A stretch of 47,895 nt of DNA from an uncultured Flavobacteriales bacterium. GTDB taxonomy: Bacteria; Bacteroidota; Bacteroidia; UBA10329. This document shows positions 1-10,281 of this stretch, piece after piece (within the stretch, counting starts at the first letter, position 1; each line of letters opens with the position of its first letter). The translations under genes were made by a program, and so were the position numbers. The notes beneath the pieces were generated by a model. That model ran no database searches. It had not been told where the DNA came from and saw only the letters and a program-made list of their open reading frames with translations. The stretch is from positions 1 through 47,895 of the forward strand of contig CALCGD010000136.1 in assembly GCA_937900875.1 (NCBI GenBank), in the 5' to 3' direction.

Positions 1-70
1 AAACATTGTCCAAGGCCTTTACTCCATTTGGGTAAGTCTTAGATAGGTTTTGGATGATTAGTTTGTTCAT
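1..70 (-). CDS. ABC transporter ATP-binding protein, N-terminus only (cut by window edge)
   Basis: Minus-strand ATG at 70 reads MNKLIIQNLSKTYPNGVKALDNV, typical ABC ATPase N-terminus before Walker A. Confidence 0.75.
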   Translation of the reverse strand, partial: MNKLIIQNLSKTYPNGVKALDNV

Positions 71-182
71 GTGTGATGCGCTGGTTGATTGGTCTTTCAA
101 AGGAACAAATCTATTTCAGCGCAGCAACACTTCGCCTTTTGAAATGATAAGGAGTGTTAAAATGTAGGCTATACGAAATGGG

Positions 183-1598
183 TTAGAATATCTTCTCAGG
201 ATTCAAGATCCCTTTCGGGTCAAATACGGCTTTAATGCCACGCATGAGGTCGAGGTTCTTTTCGGCCATAGCTAAATGCATATAAGGGCGCTTAGCAATG
301 CCAATACCATGCTCGCCAGATAGCGTACCGCCTAGTTCGATTACCGCCTTAAAGATGTCGGTAATCCCTTCGTTCACTTCTTTATTCCAATAGGCGTCTT
401 CCAGCTGCTCCTTCATCACATTCACGTGGAGGTTACCATCGCCAGCATGCCCAAAGCACACCGAACGAAAGCCATATTGCTTTCCAATGGTCTTAATTGC
501 CGTTACCAATGCAGGTAAATTCCCTCTCGGAACCACAACGTCTTCTGCTTTGGTCAGCGTGTACGAGTTAACCGCAGGACTTACATTTCTGCGCAACCGC
601 CACAGACCTTCCTTCTCCTCAGCGCTTTGCGCGAAGTAAACTTCTCCTGTCTCGTAGTTCTCCAATACCTCAACAATCTTCTCAGCATCCCGCATCAACA
701 CCTCATCATCATTGCCATCTAATTCAATAATTAAATGTGCGTTAATGTTGTCGGGAAGGTCAATCGCAACGGGAGCACTCAGCACCTCATCCACATATTT
801 CATGGTAATTTCTATCGCATCGCGCTCCACATATTCCATTCCCGATGGCGTAATACCGGCCATGTAAATACCAGAAATAGCTCTACACGCCTCTTCAGAT
901 GTGGTAAATGGCACAAGCAGCGTTACATCTTTCGTAGGGAAAGGTCTGAGCTTGAAAACAATCTTGGTAATAATGCCAAGCGTTCCTTCGCTACCGCACA
1001 TCAACTGCGTAAGGTTATATCCTGTCGAATTCTTGAGCACATTAGCCGCTGTCCAAATCACTTCTCCCGTAACCAACGCCACTTGCATGTTAATCACATA
1101 ATCACGCGTTACACCATACTTTACGGCCTTTGGTCCACCGGCATTTTCACCCAAGTTTCCTCCCAAAAAGCAGCTGCCCTTGCTGCTTGGGTCTGGCGGA
1201 TAAAACAATCCTTTTTCCTTCACCGCATTCTGAAACACCTCAGTAATCACACCGGGCTCTACCGTAGCTTGAAGGTTCAATTCATCAATTTCCAAAATCT
1301 CATTGAAGCGTTTCATTGCCACTACAACACCGCCTTTTACAGGCAAGGCACCGCCACTTAAACCTGTTCCGCCACCACGTGGCGTAATTGGAATGACGTG
1401 GTCGTTGCAAAGTTTAAGTACTGCCGCTACTTCTTCCGCAGTGCGTGGCATAACCACCACTTGCGGCATAAAAACATGGTCTTCTGTCTCGTCAGACGCA
1501 TGAATCGTGAGGGTTTCTTCGTCAATATGAAAGTTGGCTGCTCCAACTATCGACTTCAATTGTTCTTGTAATGCAGGGGTAATCTGACCGTAAGTCAT
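183..1598 (-). CDS. FAD-binding oxidase, glycolate oxidase GlcD / D-lactate dehydrogenase family
   Basis: 471 aa; PRGGGTGLSGGALP FAD-binding motif and C-terminal GEHGIGIAKRPYM motif. Confidence 0.93.
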   Translation of the reverse strand: MTYGQITPALQEQLKSIVGAANFHIDEETLTIHASDETEDHVFMPQVVVMPRTAEEVAAVLKLCNDHVIPITPRGGGTGLSGGALPVKGGVVVAMKRFNEILEIDELNLQATVEPGVITEVFQNAVKEKGLFYPPDPSSKGSCFLGGNLGENAGGPKAVKYGVTRDYVINMQVALVTGEVIWTAANVLKNSTGYNLTQLMCGSEGTLGIITKIVFKLRPFPTKDVTLLVPFTTSEEACRAISGIYMAGITPSGMEYVERDAIEITMKYVDEVLSAPVAIDLPDNINAHLIIELDGNDDEVLMRDAEKIVEVLENYETGEVYFAQSAEEKEGLWRLRRNVSPAVNSYTLTKAEDVVVPRGNLPALVTAIKTIGKQYGFRSVCFGHAGDGNLHVNVMKEQLEDAYWNKEVNEGITDIFKAVIELGGTLSGEHGIGIAKRPYMHLAMAEKNLDLMRGIKAVFDPKGILNPEKIF

Positions 1599-1642
1599 GT
1601 AATGATTAGTTTTGATCGGCTTAACGCAAAACTAAAGTTGAA

Positions 1643-3829
1643 ATGGCACAAGTTCTGTTCAGAATTTCCATAGTTATTCTCATCATTTTCAACAGTGGAC
1701 TTCTTGTAGCACAAAACTCCATTACACTGGAGGATATTTGTAGCACTAGAAAATTTAACGCTGATAATGTTTACGGAATCAGGTCTTTGAATGATGGAGT
1801 GCATTATACCGTTCTAGAAAACGGTGGAATTGAAAAATATAGCTACGAAACTGGCGATCCCGTAGAAGCAATTGTTTCGAAAAAAGATTTCATCCTCAAT
1901 GGAGATACGCTTAAAATAGATGAATATGAGTTCAATAAGTCAGAAACAAAACTGCTTATTGCAACAGAGTCTCAGCCTCTTTATCGCCATTCAGCTAGCT
2001 ACAGGTACTTCGCTTTTGATCGAACAACTAAGAAACTGAAGGAGTTAGCTGGCGGTAAACATGTCTATCATGCAACCTTTTCGCCCGTTTCTAACCAAGT
2101 GGCGTATGTGCTTAACAACAATCTTTATGTAGAAGACCTCGACACCAAAAAGATGGTGGCCGTTACCTCCAATGGAGTTCAAAACCAGATAATCAACGGA
2201 ATGGCAGATTGGGTGTATGAGGAGGAATTTGCATTCACAAAGGCGTTCGAATGGTCTCCAGATGGAAGATTCATTGCGTTTTATGAGTTTGACGAGAAAG
2301 AAGTGAAGCAGTTCTCAATGACAACTTATGAGGGAAATCTATATCCAGAAGAATATCGCTTCAAGTACCCAAAAGCAGGAGAGGCGAACTCTCAAGTTGA
2401 TATTTTTATTTATCACCTAGATAGAGACCTAAAGGTTAAAGTAGAACTAGGCGAGCGTTCTGACATTTATATACCACGCATAAAGTGGACGAATGATCCG
2501 GCCACTTTGTCAATTCAGCGTATGAACAGATTGCAGAATCGAATTGAATTGTTGTTTGCCGATGCCCTCAAAGGAAAAACGCGTGTTGTAATAAAAGAGT
2601 CTGCTGATACCTATATAGACGTTACCGACAACCTTACCTTTTTAGATGGAGGCGAGTTTATTTGGTCTAGCGAGAAAGATGGATACAACCACCTTTATAT
2701 GTATGATGCTGCCGGTAATGAGAAAGTTCAGCTTACAGCTGGGGAATGGGACGTAACCGATTTTTACGGAATTGATGCCAAGGGAAAGAACTTCTATTAC
2801 CAATCATCAGAAGAAGGACCAACACAAAGGCACGTGTACGCAGCTTCATTAAACGGCAGTTTTAAGCGAAAGCTCACCCCAAACAAAGGACAAAGCTCTC
2901 CTCGGTTTAGCAAGACGAAAGAGTATTTCATCAACAACTATTCAGATGCAAATACACCAGATTTTGTATCCCTTATCAATGCAAAAGGAAAGGAAATTCG
3001 TGTTTTGAAGGACAACTTGAAATTGGGCAAAACACTAAGAGACGTTAACGCACCAAAAAAAGAGTTCTTCACTTTCACACCTTCCCACGGCATTCCATTA
3101 AACGGCTGGATGATTAAGCCAAACGATTTTGATGCATCCAAAAAGTATCCTGTAATGGTCATGGTTTATGGTGGCCCAGGCTCCAATACAGTTCATGATG
3201 GGTGGAATACGTATTGGGGAACAGGACGTCATTTGTGGCAACTGATGTTAGCACAACAAGGTTATATTGTCGTTTCGGTAGATAATCGTGGAACAGGTAA
3301 CCGAGGCCGCGATTTTAAGAACTGCACCTACCAAGAGTTGGGGAAACTGGAAACGGAAGACCTTATTGAGACCGCAAAATATCTTGGGAATCTTAAGTAT
3401 GTGACCGCTTCTAGAATTGGAATTTTTGGCTGGAGTTATGGAGGATATATGAGTTCATTAGCCCTAACAAAAGGAGCAGATTATTACACGATGGCAATTG
3501 CTGTCGCACCAGTTACAAACTGGCGTTTTTATGATTCTGTCTACACCGAGCGCTACATGCGAACTCCTCAAGAAAATGCAAGTGGATATGACGATAATTC
3601 GCCCATCAACCACGTAGATAAGATGAAAGGCGCTTACCTTTTGGTGCATGGCACTGGCGATGATAACGTGCATTTCCAAAACTCAGTAGAGATGACTGAA
3701 GCGCTAATAAGAGCCAACAAGCAATTCGACTTTTACATGTATCCAGATAGAAACCACGGTATTTATGGCAACAATGCGAGGCTACATTTATTTACCAAAA
3801 TGACCGACTTCATTAAGAAGAATCTCTGA
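1643..3829 (+). CDS. S9 family peptidase, dipeptidyl peptidase IV-like
   Basis: 728 aa; DPP-IV beta-propeller region, catalytic GWSYGG, conserved DWVYEEEF, C-terminal DRNHGI; signal peptide. Confidence 0.95.
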   Translation: MAQVLFRISIVILIIFNSGLLVAQNSITLEDICSTRKFNADNVYGIRSLNDGVHYTVLENGGIEKYSYETGDPVEAIVSKKDFILNGDTLKIDEYEFNKSETKLLIATESQPLYRHSASYRYFAFDRTTKKLKELAGGKHVYHATFSPVSNQVAYVLNNNLYVEDLDTKKMVAVTSNGVQNQIINGMADWVYEEEFAFTKAFEWSPDGRFIAFYEFDEKEVKQFSMTTYEGNLYPEEYRFKYPKAGEANSQVDIFIYHLDRDLKVKVELGERSDIYIPRIKWTNDPATLSIQRMNRLQNRIELLFADALKGKTRVVIKESADTYIDVTDNLTFLDGGEFIWSSEKDGYNHLYMYDAAGNEKVQLTAGEWDVTDFYGIDAKGKNFYYQSSEEGPTQRHVYAASLNGSFKRKLTPNKGQSSPRFSKTKEYFINNYSDANTPDFVSLINAKGKEIRVLKDNLKLGKTLRDVNAPKKEFFTFTPSHGIPLNGWMIKPNDFDASKKYPVMVMVYGGPGSNTVHDGWNTYWGTGRHLWQLMLAQQGYIVVSVDNRGTGNRGRDFKNCTYQELGKLETEDLIETAKYLGNLKYVTASRIGIFGWSYGGYMSSLALTKGADYYTMAIAVAPVTNWRFYDSVYTERYMRTPQENASGYDDNSPINHVDKMKGAYLLVHGTGDDNVHFQNSVEMTEALIRANKQFDFYMYPDRNHGIYGNNARLHLFTKMTDFIKKNL

Positions 3830-3867
3830 TTTATTCTACTTTCAGCACCATTCAAATAGACTAATAC

Positions 3868-5892
3868 ATGACATCAGCACAACAAAACCAACTATTCGGA
3901 CATCCAGCGGGGTTGTTCATACTGTTCTTTACCGAAATGTGGGAACGTTTTTCGTACTACGGAATGCGTGCTATTTTGGTGCTCTTCTTGGTAAGCGCGG
4001 CAGGTTTAGGTGGTTGGGAATGGACGAGAGGACAGGCCCTAGAGTTATATGCAACTTACACGGGCTTGGTTTACATTACGCCAATCATCGGTGGTTTTCT
4101 TGCCGATAGGTTTTTAGGCTTTAAACTGGCGGTTCTTATAGGCGCGTTGCTAATGACGCTCGGCCATGCTTCGATGGCATTTGAGACAGAGACCACATTT
4201 TATTTAGGAATTGGTCTTTTAATCATTGGAAACGGATTTTTCAAGCCGAATATATCCTCTATTGTTGGAGGGATTTATGGTAAAGAAGAACACAAAAAGG
4301 ATGGAGGGTACACAATCTTTTACATGGGTATTAATGCAGGTGCTTTCCTTGGGATTTTGTTGTGCGGTTACATTGGCGAAAAGGTTGGTTGGAGTTACGG
4401 ATTTGGACTTGCAGGAGTATTCATGTTTTTCGGGATGCTTCAATTCTACTTTGCTCAAAAAATATTTGGAACAGTTGGCGATAAACCAAAGAAGCAGGCC
4501 GAGAGTGCCCTGGAAGTGTTTCAGGAGTTGGAGGAAATACGAAATGCAGAAGCCCAACTTGTAGGGTTTGATGAGGATAATGTGAAACAGAAGATTGATG
4601 AAGAAGTTAGTCATGCTTCTGAAGAGGACCGACACTCTTTGATGAAAGAATTGAAAGAACGGTTTCGTAAAAAGATTTCTGGCGATAGATTATTGGTGAT
4701 TACCGTGCTGGCATTTTTTACAATTTTCTTTTGGATGGCTTTTGAACAAGCGGGAGGTTCAATGACAATCTTCGCTAAGGATTATACCAACAGGATTCTA
4801 TCTGGTAATGCGGCAACCACGTTCACCATTGTGAATGCATTGATGGCCATCGTTCCGCTTGCAATTATCACCTGGGTACTGTTGTCGCTTTTTAAAGCAA
4901 CATTTAAGCATTATGGCATATCAAATCTTTTCTTAGGTGCCAGTTTTGTAATTATTTGGGGGGTTGTTCTTTGGATGGTGAACAAGGATTTCAACACAAA
5001 TGCTTATGAAGTGCAGTTTACCTACTTGGAGGAACGAGAATTGAATGATGTCATCCCGATTCTGGGAGGAGACCATGACCAAACACTGACCGATTATATT
5101 CAATCGAATGAAGCACTAGGCTCGGCTGTGGCAATCAAATCCTTCGATGCCAATATCAATGCCACCAAGGATAGTTTTAAAATTGAAGGTTACTATACTG
5201 TTTCAACAGAGACCTTGACTTCGATTAGACATGATTCCCAATTGGCTTTAGACGATGAGGTTAGTATTTTGGATATTGACCAGAGGGGAAGTTACATCTA
5301 CATTGACGCTGAAGAAGCGAAGAGTATTCCCACTACGGTCACGGCAAAGATTGTTGAGGTGAAAGACACGGAAATTGAAGTTGCAGCATCTTGGTTCGGT
5401 ATCCTTAATTCTCTGTTTATCATTCTTTTTGCTCCAATTTTTTCTAAGATTTGGGAGAGTAAGTACAATCCTACTGCCCCCAAGAAATTTGCTCTTGGGT
5501 TAGCGTTACTCGGATTGGGTTTTGCTGCATTAGCTTTTGGCAGTATGAGTATTCCAAACGGAGCAGAAACGGCTTCGGTAAGCATGGTTTGGCTAATTCT
5601 CGCTTATTTGCTTCACACTCTGGGAGAGCTTGCTGTGTCTCCTGTAGGATTGTCGTACGTAAGTAAGTTGTCTCCTCCACGACTGGTGAGCCTCATGTTC
5701 GGAGTGTGGTTTACGGCTTCTGCGATAGCGAACTTTATGGCAGGAATGACTGGAAGTTATATTGATAAGATAAGCGAGTCAGTCGGCCTCACCGGTTTTT
5801 TCTTGATATTCACAATTCTTCCTTTAGGGGCTGCAACGATTATGTTGTTCCTTAATAAGCTGTTGGTCAAGAAAATGCACGGAATCCGATAA
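3868..5892 (+). CDS. Peptide MFS transporter (POT/PTR family)
   Basis: 674 aa; FFTEMWERFSYYGMRAIL signature and multiple TM segments. Confidence 0.95.
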   Translation: MTSAQQNQLFGHPAGLFILFFTEMWERFSYYGMRAILVLFLVSAAGLGGWEWTRGQALELYATYTGLVYITPIIGGFLADRFLGFKLAVLIGALLMTLGHASMAFETETTFYLGIGLLIIGNGFFKPNISSIVGGIYGKEEHKKDGGYTIFYMGINAGAFLGILLCGYIGEKVGWSYGFGLAGVFMFFGMLQFYFAQKIFGTVGDKPKKQAESALEVFQELEEIRNAEAQLVGFDEDNVKQKIDEEVSHASEEDRHSLMKELKERFRKKISGDRLLVITVLAFFTIFFWMAFEQAGGSMTIFAKDYTNRILSGNAATTFTIVNALMAIVPLAIITWVLLSLFKATFKHYGISNLFLGASFVIIWGVVLWMVNKDFNTNAYEVQFTYLEERELNDVIPILGGDHDQTLTDYIQSNEALGSAVAIKSFDANINATKDSFKIEGYYTVSTETLTSIRHDSQLALDDEVSILDIDQRGSYIYIDAEEAKSIPTTVTAKIVEVKDTEIEVAASWFGILNSLFIILFAPIFSKIWESKYNPTAPKKFALGLALLGLGFAALAFGSMSIPNGAETASVSMVWLILAYLLHTLGELAVSPVGLSYVSKLSPPRLVSLMFGVWFTASAIANFMAGMTGSYIDKISESVGLTGFFLIFTILPLGAATIMLFLNKLLVKKMHGIR

Positions 5893-5987
5893 GAGCGCAA
5901 CTTTTAGCACAAGAGTAACGTAACTGAAGATTACAAGAGATTGATTTCAGGCCGAGTAAGGTCGATTAGAACTTAAAATGAAAGGAA

Positions 5988-6377
5988 ATGGCAGATATAA
6001 AAGCATTTACACTCGAAGCAACTAAAGAAACCCCACAGGTAACGTTGGATGCAGCTGCGAGTAAATTCGAAGTCAGTGGTCGATCTTTTCCTTTAAATGC
6101 TAAAGGATTTTATTTGCCTATTCTAGATTGGTTGGAGACTTACGCTAAAAGCCCAAACCCAAGAACGGAGTTCATTTTTAAGTTGGAATATTTCAACACA
6201 CCTTCTTCAAAATCCATTTCAGACATTCTTAAATTGTTGAAAGGTGTGAAAGATGGAGGAAATGAAGTGAATGTAGTTTGGTACTACGAAGAAGACGATA
6301 TTGACATTTTAGACCTAGGTCACGTTTTTGCACGCACTGTAGGAATGGATTTTGACTTTAAAGAGTACATAGATTAG
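5988..6377 (+). CDS. SiaC family regulatory phosphoprotein (DUF1987)
   Basis: 129 aa; TPQVTLDAAASKFEVSGRSFPLNAKGFYLPILDWLETY matches the SiaC/DUF1987 pattern. Confidence 0.85.
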   Translation: MADIKAFTLEATKETPQVTLDAAASKFEVSGRSFPLNAKGFYLPILDWLETYAKSPNPRTEFIFKLEYFNTPSSKSISDILKLLKGVKDGGNEVNVVWYYEEDDIDILDLGHVFARTVGMDFDFKEYID

Positions 6378-6398
6378 ATACTAATCTCGAACAATACA

Positions 6399-6432
6399 AG
6401 CCCGATACATGAAAATGTGTCGGGCTTTTTTT
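6399..6432 (+). terminator. Rho-independent terminator after SiaC-like gene
   Basis: AGCCCGATACAT-GAAA-ATGTGTCGGGCT followed by T-run; one G-T wobble. Confidence 0.85.
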
Positions 6433-6640
6433 ATCGCTTCGGAACCAAGTGTTCCAGACCATTCGTCTTGATTACGTGAGCAGTTGAAAGCAACATTCCC
6501 AACTTTCCTTGCGGAAAGCCTTGGGAAGCCATCCACTCTAAATAATGAACTGGAATGCGGATAATAGCCGTGCCCTTGTATTTGCCGTAAGGCATTTTAA
6601 AGGTGCTTAGTTCTTTTAAAATATTTGGGTCTGGCTGCAT
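6431..6640 (-). CDS. DUF3820 family protein
   Basis: 69 aa; FKMPYGKYKGTAIIRIPVHYLEWM characteristic of DUF3820. Confidence 0.85.
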   Translation of the reverse strand: MQPDPNILKELSTFKMPYGKYKGTAIIRIPVHYLEWMASQGFPQGKLGMLLSTAHVIKTNGLEHLVPKR

Positions 6641-6651
6641 AGCTTAAATGT

Positions 6652-6687
6652 AAAAAGTCCTGACTTCAAGTGAAATCAGGACTTTTT
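6652..6687 (-). terminator. Bidirectional-looking terminator downstream of tRNA-His
   Basis: Perfect 12-bp arms AAAAAGTCCTGA / TCAGGACTTTTT with A/T tracts on both sides. Confidence 0.8.
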
Positions 6688-6688
6688 G

Positions 6689-6762
6689 GGTGGAAGATGG
6701 GGCTCGAACCCACGACCCTCGGTACCACAAACCGATGCTCTAACCAACTGAGCTACAACCAC
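6689..6762 (-). tRNA. tRNA-His (GTG)
   Basis: Reverse complement GTGGTTGTAGCTCAGTTGGTTAGAGCATCGGTTTGTGGTACCGAGGGTCGTGGGTTCGAGCCCCATCTTCCACC; anticodon GTG at 6726-6728; D, anticodon and T arms fold; encoded G at -1 (6763). Confidence 0.95.
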
Positions 6763-6849
6763 CGTTTAGGCGCGCAAAGATAGTGCAACAGTTTATTCAA
6801 ACAACAGTTTCATTGCGCCATTGTTAAGTTAATAGCATACGCCATTAAC

Positions 6850-6857
6850 TATCTTTG
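6850..6857 (+). promoter_or_regulatory. Putative Bacteroidota -7 box (TATCTTTG)
   Basis: Matches TAnnTTTG, ends 5 nt before the copA ATG; no well-spaced -33 TTG. Confidence 0.4.
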
Positions 6858-6862
6858 TTTAG

Positions 6863-8992
6863 ATGTCAGAATTAAAGGAAGCAACCGTACTTGTAGAAGG
6901 AATGACCTGCAGCAGTTGTGCTGCTGGAGTTTCACGTGCACTCACCAAGGGAGGGTACTCAAATGTGGATGTTAACTATGCGTCTGGAGAGGTTTTTCTC
7001 GCAGATGCACAAGACATCGACCTAAAAAGGGTAGAGCAGCTAGTGAAAAAAGCTGGCTACGAATATGTTGGTACGAAGAAAATTGAGAAGGCTGGTTTAG
7101 CTTCTATCGAGAAGAAATTCCTTTTCACGCTTCCTTTTACTATTCCACTGTTGCTTCACATGATACCGGGAATGCCTGATTTTTTCAGCAATCCCATCTT
7201 TCAGCTCGTTCTAAGTTTGCCAGTCATGCTACTCGGAATGTGGCATTTTGGTAAAAGTGCCTTAGGCTCCTTGAGAAACGGTGTGCCGAATATGGATGTG
7301 CTCATTTTCATCGGTTCCACATCAGCCTTTGCATATTCATTGGCAGGAACGCTAATGTATTGGGGAGACCCAATGGCACAACACACTTTTTTGTTTTTCG
7401 AAACCTCAGCCACCATCGTCACACTGGTTCTACTTGGAAATGTGATTGAACATCGTTCCGTGAGACAAACCACAACCGCCATCACCGAACTTGGGAAATT
7501 ACAAGAAGGTTTGGCCGATAAGGTAGTGCAGCATGACGGTCATGAACACATTCAACGTGTGCCTTTCAATCAATTAAAAGTGGATGATTTGGTGATGGTA
7601 AAATCGGGAGACAGTATTCCTTCGGATGGGATCCTCGTAAAAGGCGAACTCCGCATTGATGAAAGCATAGTGACAGGAGAAAGCCTTCCTGTATCGAAAG
7701 ATGTAGAAGATATTTTGATTGGCGGCACATTGGTCTCAGACGGAAACGGCTTGGTTCGCATTACAACAATTGGAAAATTGACGGTGCTTTCAAGCATCAT
7801 CACAATGGTGAAGAAGGCGCAAATGGAAAAGCCTTCTATTCAGCGTTTAGCCGATAAAGTGAGTGGGGTATTCGTTCCTGTGGTACTCGGAATTTCTGCT
7901 TTGACCTTCGTAATTGCCCATTTCGCTTTCGATGTTTCGCTTCAGCAATCCATTATGCAGGCTGTGGCTGTGCTCGTTATTTCTTGTCCGTGTGCAATGG
8001 GATTGGCAACACCGACAGCTGTTATGGTTGGTTTAGGAAGAGGAGCAAAGGCAGGTATTCTTTTCAAAGGCGCAGAAAGCATTGAGAACCTTTCGAAAGT
8101 GAAGAAGGTCGTTTTTGATAAGACTGGAACGCTGACTTCGGGCGATATCAAAATTGGTTCTTTCAATGTGCTTTCTGGTACGGAAGAAGAATTGAATAAT
8201 GTGCTTTTCAGTATTGAGCAACATTCTTCTCATCCAATTGCTCGCGCGGTAGTTGAAGAACTTCAGCCAAAAGCCAAGAAGGTTGAATTCGCTTCTGTCG
8301 AAGAAATAAAAGGAAAAGGACTGCTTGCAAAAGATACTGCTGGCAATGAATGGAAAGTTGGTTCGTTCAAGATGCTTGAAACAAGTATGAAGCCAACTGA
8401 TAACGATATCTATATCCTAAAGAATGGAGAATTGGCTGCGGAAATTTCGCTTACCGACAAGGTGCGAGAGGATGCCAAAGACCTCATTTCGTATCTCAAC
8501 TCAAAAGGCATTGAAACCATTATGCTAAGTGGCGACCGCAGGCGTAAGTGCGAATTAGTCGCACAAGAACTGGGTATCAAAACAATTTATGCGGAGCAAT
8601 CTCCAGACGAAAAACTGAAGCTAATTGAGCAATTCTCAGATCAAATGCCAACTGCCATGGTTGGGGATGGAATAAACGATGCACCAGCCTTGACTAGAGC
8701 AACAGTTGGAATATCGCTGAGCAATGCCACACAAGTTGCCATTAACGCAGCAAGTGTGGTCGTACTTGATAAAGGGGGTATTGGCAAAATCAAGGAGGCT
8801 TTTCAACTCGGACATCATACCGTGCTGACTATCAAGCAGAACCTGTTTTGGGCATTTTTGTACAACACCTTAGCAATTCCTGTGGCCGCAATCGGATTAC
8901 TCAATCCAATGGTTGCTGCTTTCAGTATGGCATTTTCAGATGTTGTGGTAATCGGAAACTCAGTTCGATTTAAGTTCAAATCCATTAAGTAA
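6863..8992 (+). CDS. copA: Copper-translocating P1B-type ATPase with one HMA domain
   Basis: 709 aa; GMTCSSC HMA motif, SCPCAMGLATP, DKTGTLT, SSHPIA, GDGINDAPAL. Confidence 0.95.
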   Translation: MSELKEATVLVEGMTCSSCAAGVSRALTKGGYSNVDVNYASGEVFLADAQDIDLKRVEQLVKKAGYEYVGTKKIEKAGLASIEKKFLFTLPFTIPLLLHMIPGMPDFFSNPIFQLVLSLPVMLLGMWHFGKSALGSLRNGVPNMDVLIFIGSTSAFAYSLAGTLMYWGDPMAQHTFLFFETSATIVTLVLLGNVIEHRSVRQTTTAITELGKLQEGLADKVVQHDGHEHIQRVPFNQLKVDDLVMVKSGDSIPSDGILVKGELRIDESIVTGESLPVSKDVEDILIGGTLVSDGNGLVRITTIGKLTVLSSIITMVKKAQMEKPSIQRLADKVSGVFVPVVLGISALTFVIAHFAFDVSLQQSIMQAVAVLVISCPCAMGLATPTAVMVGLGRGAKAGILFKGAESIENLSKVKKVVFDKTGTLTSGDIKIGSFNVLSGTEEELNNVLFSIEQHSSHPIARAVVEELQPKAKKVEFASVEEIKGKGLLAKDTAGNEWKVGSFKMLETSMKPTDNDIYILKNGELAAEISLTDKVREDAKDLISYLNSKGIETIMLSGDRRRKCELVAQELGIKTIYAEQSPDEKLKLIEQFSDQMPTAMVGDGINDAPALTRATVGISLSNATQVAINAASVVVLDKGGIGKIKEAFQLGHHTVLTIKQNLFWAFLYNTLAIPVAAIGLLNPMVAAFSMAFSDVVVIGNSVRFKFKSIK

Positions 8993-8996
8993 ACAT

Positions 8997-10280
8997 ATGT
9001 GGCTGCGGTGGTTACATAAGGATGCAATCAAATACTACATCCTGTTCGGATTGCTGTATTTGGGTTTCCTTTTTCTACTGCCCGATGCTGGCTACGATAA
9101 GTACTTCTGGATTACCTGGTCGCAGGATATTTTAAACAATGGATTGGGAAATGTTTACCTCAATCCTGAGGTGGACAACCACCCGCTTATTTTGTATTTA
9201 CTCAAGGTTTTTTCACTCTTTCATCATAATGCAGCAGAGATTGGACTTACTTCTGTCAATTGGTTAAAAGCCCTCGTCCTTCCGTTCGATTTTCTCACCC
9301 TTATCGTGGTCATTCACATCCTGAAAAGAACAGGAAAACCAATGATGGGATTTCTGATTTTCTTCCTAAATCCTGCGTTTTGGTACAACACCGTTATCTG
9401 GGGACAAGTCGATACTATTCACACCTTTTTTGCTTTCGCAGCCTTAATTTATGCAGAGCGTGGTCATTGGAAATGGTCGTTGATATTGATGCTTGTTGCC
9501 ATAAACTTCAAGTTGCAGGCCATCATTTTTCTTCCATTGGTGCTCATACTCAGCTTGCCATTTATCAAAGACAAAGGCTGGAAATTTCTGGGCATTCACG
9601 TTTTCGCAATTATCGGGGTTCAGCTACTCATTCTGTCTCCGTTTCTATTTACAGGCAACATGACCGAAACCATTCATGCTCTGGCTACTCGGTCGGTAGA
9701 TCATTATCCTGTGCTTTCCCGAAATGCCTACAACGTTTGGCATTATCTGGTTGAAGACCCATTCAACTTTTCGGATAAACGAACGGTGTTTCAAGTCCCG
9801 CTCAAGTTTTGGGGATTGGCCATGTTTTTTGTGGCTTCCGGAATGGTGCTTTTGCCTCTTTTTCTGGCTGTAAACAACGGAGCATTTGAAAATCTAAAGC
9901 GAAACGAACGCCTAGGGACCATCTTTCAAGTGGCGGCACTAGTTACGATTGCGTTTTTCATGTTTAACACACAAATGCACGAACGGTACGTTCATCCCGC
10001 GGTACTCTTTTCTGGACTATTTATGATTTTGACCCATCGACCAATAGTTTACATGCTCGTTTCCATCGGTTATTTGCTAAATATGGAAGCCGTAATGAAA
10101 TATCTACGCTATTTCGATGGTTTGGTGGGAATGAATTTCAACCACAACGAATGGTTCATTTTTTGGCCCGAATTGATCGCAACCCTGTTTATGATTGCAT
10201 TCCTTTGGGGAAGTTTCGAGTTTTACCGAACGTTTTTCTCGTTTAAGAATAACGTCCCACAAGAAATCATCACAACTTGA
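8997..10280 (+). CDS. Polytopic membrane glycosyltransferase (GT-C type, mannosyltransferase-like)
   Basis: 427 aa multi-TM; FWITWSQDILNNGLGNVY, WGQVDTIHTFFA, FMFNTQMHERYVHPA typical of GT-C enzymes. Confidence 0.75.
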   Translation: MWLRWLHKDAIKYYILFGLLYLGFLFLLPDAGYDKYFWITWSQDILNNGLGNVYLNPEVDNHPLILYLLKVFSLFHHNAAEIGLTSVNWLKALVLPFDFLTLIVVIHILKRTGKPMMGFLIFFLNPAFWYNTVIWGQVDTIHTFFAFAALIYAERGHWKWSLILMLVAINFKLQAIIFLPLVLILSLPFIKDKGWKFLGIHVFAIIGVQLLILSPFLFTGNMTETIHALATRSVDHYPVLSRNAYNVWHYLVEDPFNFSDKRTVFQVPLKFWGLAMFFVASGMVLLPLFLAVNNGAFENLKRNERLGTIFQVAALVTIAFFMFNTQMHERYVHPAVLFSGLFMILTHRPIVYMLVSIGYLLNMEAVMKYLRYFDGLVGMNFNHNEWFIFWPELIATLFMIAFLWGSFEFYRTFFSFKNNVPQEIITT

Positions 10281-10281
10281 T

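Noticed and set aside
735-1361. 208-aa plus-strand ORF antisense to the GlcD-type gene
   Set aside because: Composition is that of a shadow frame; the minus-strand gene has clear family motifs over the whole interval.
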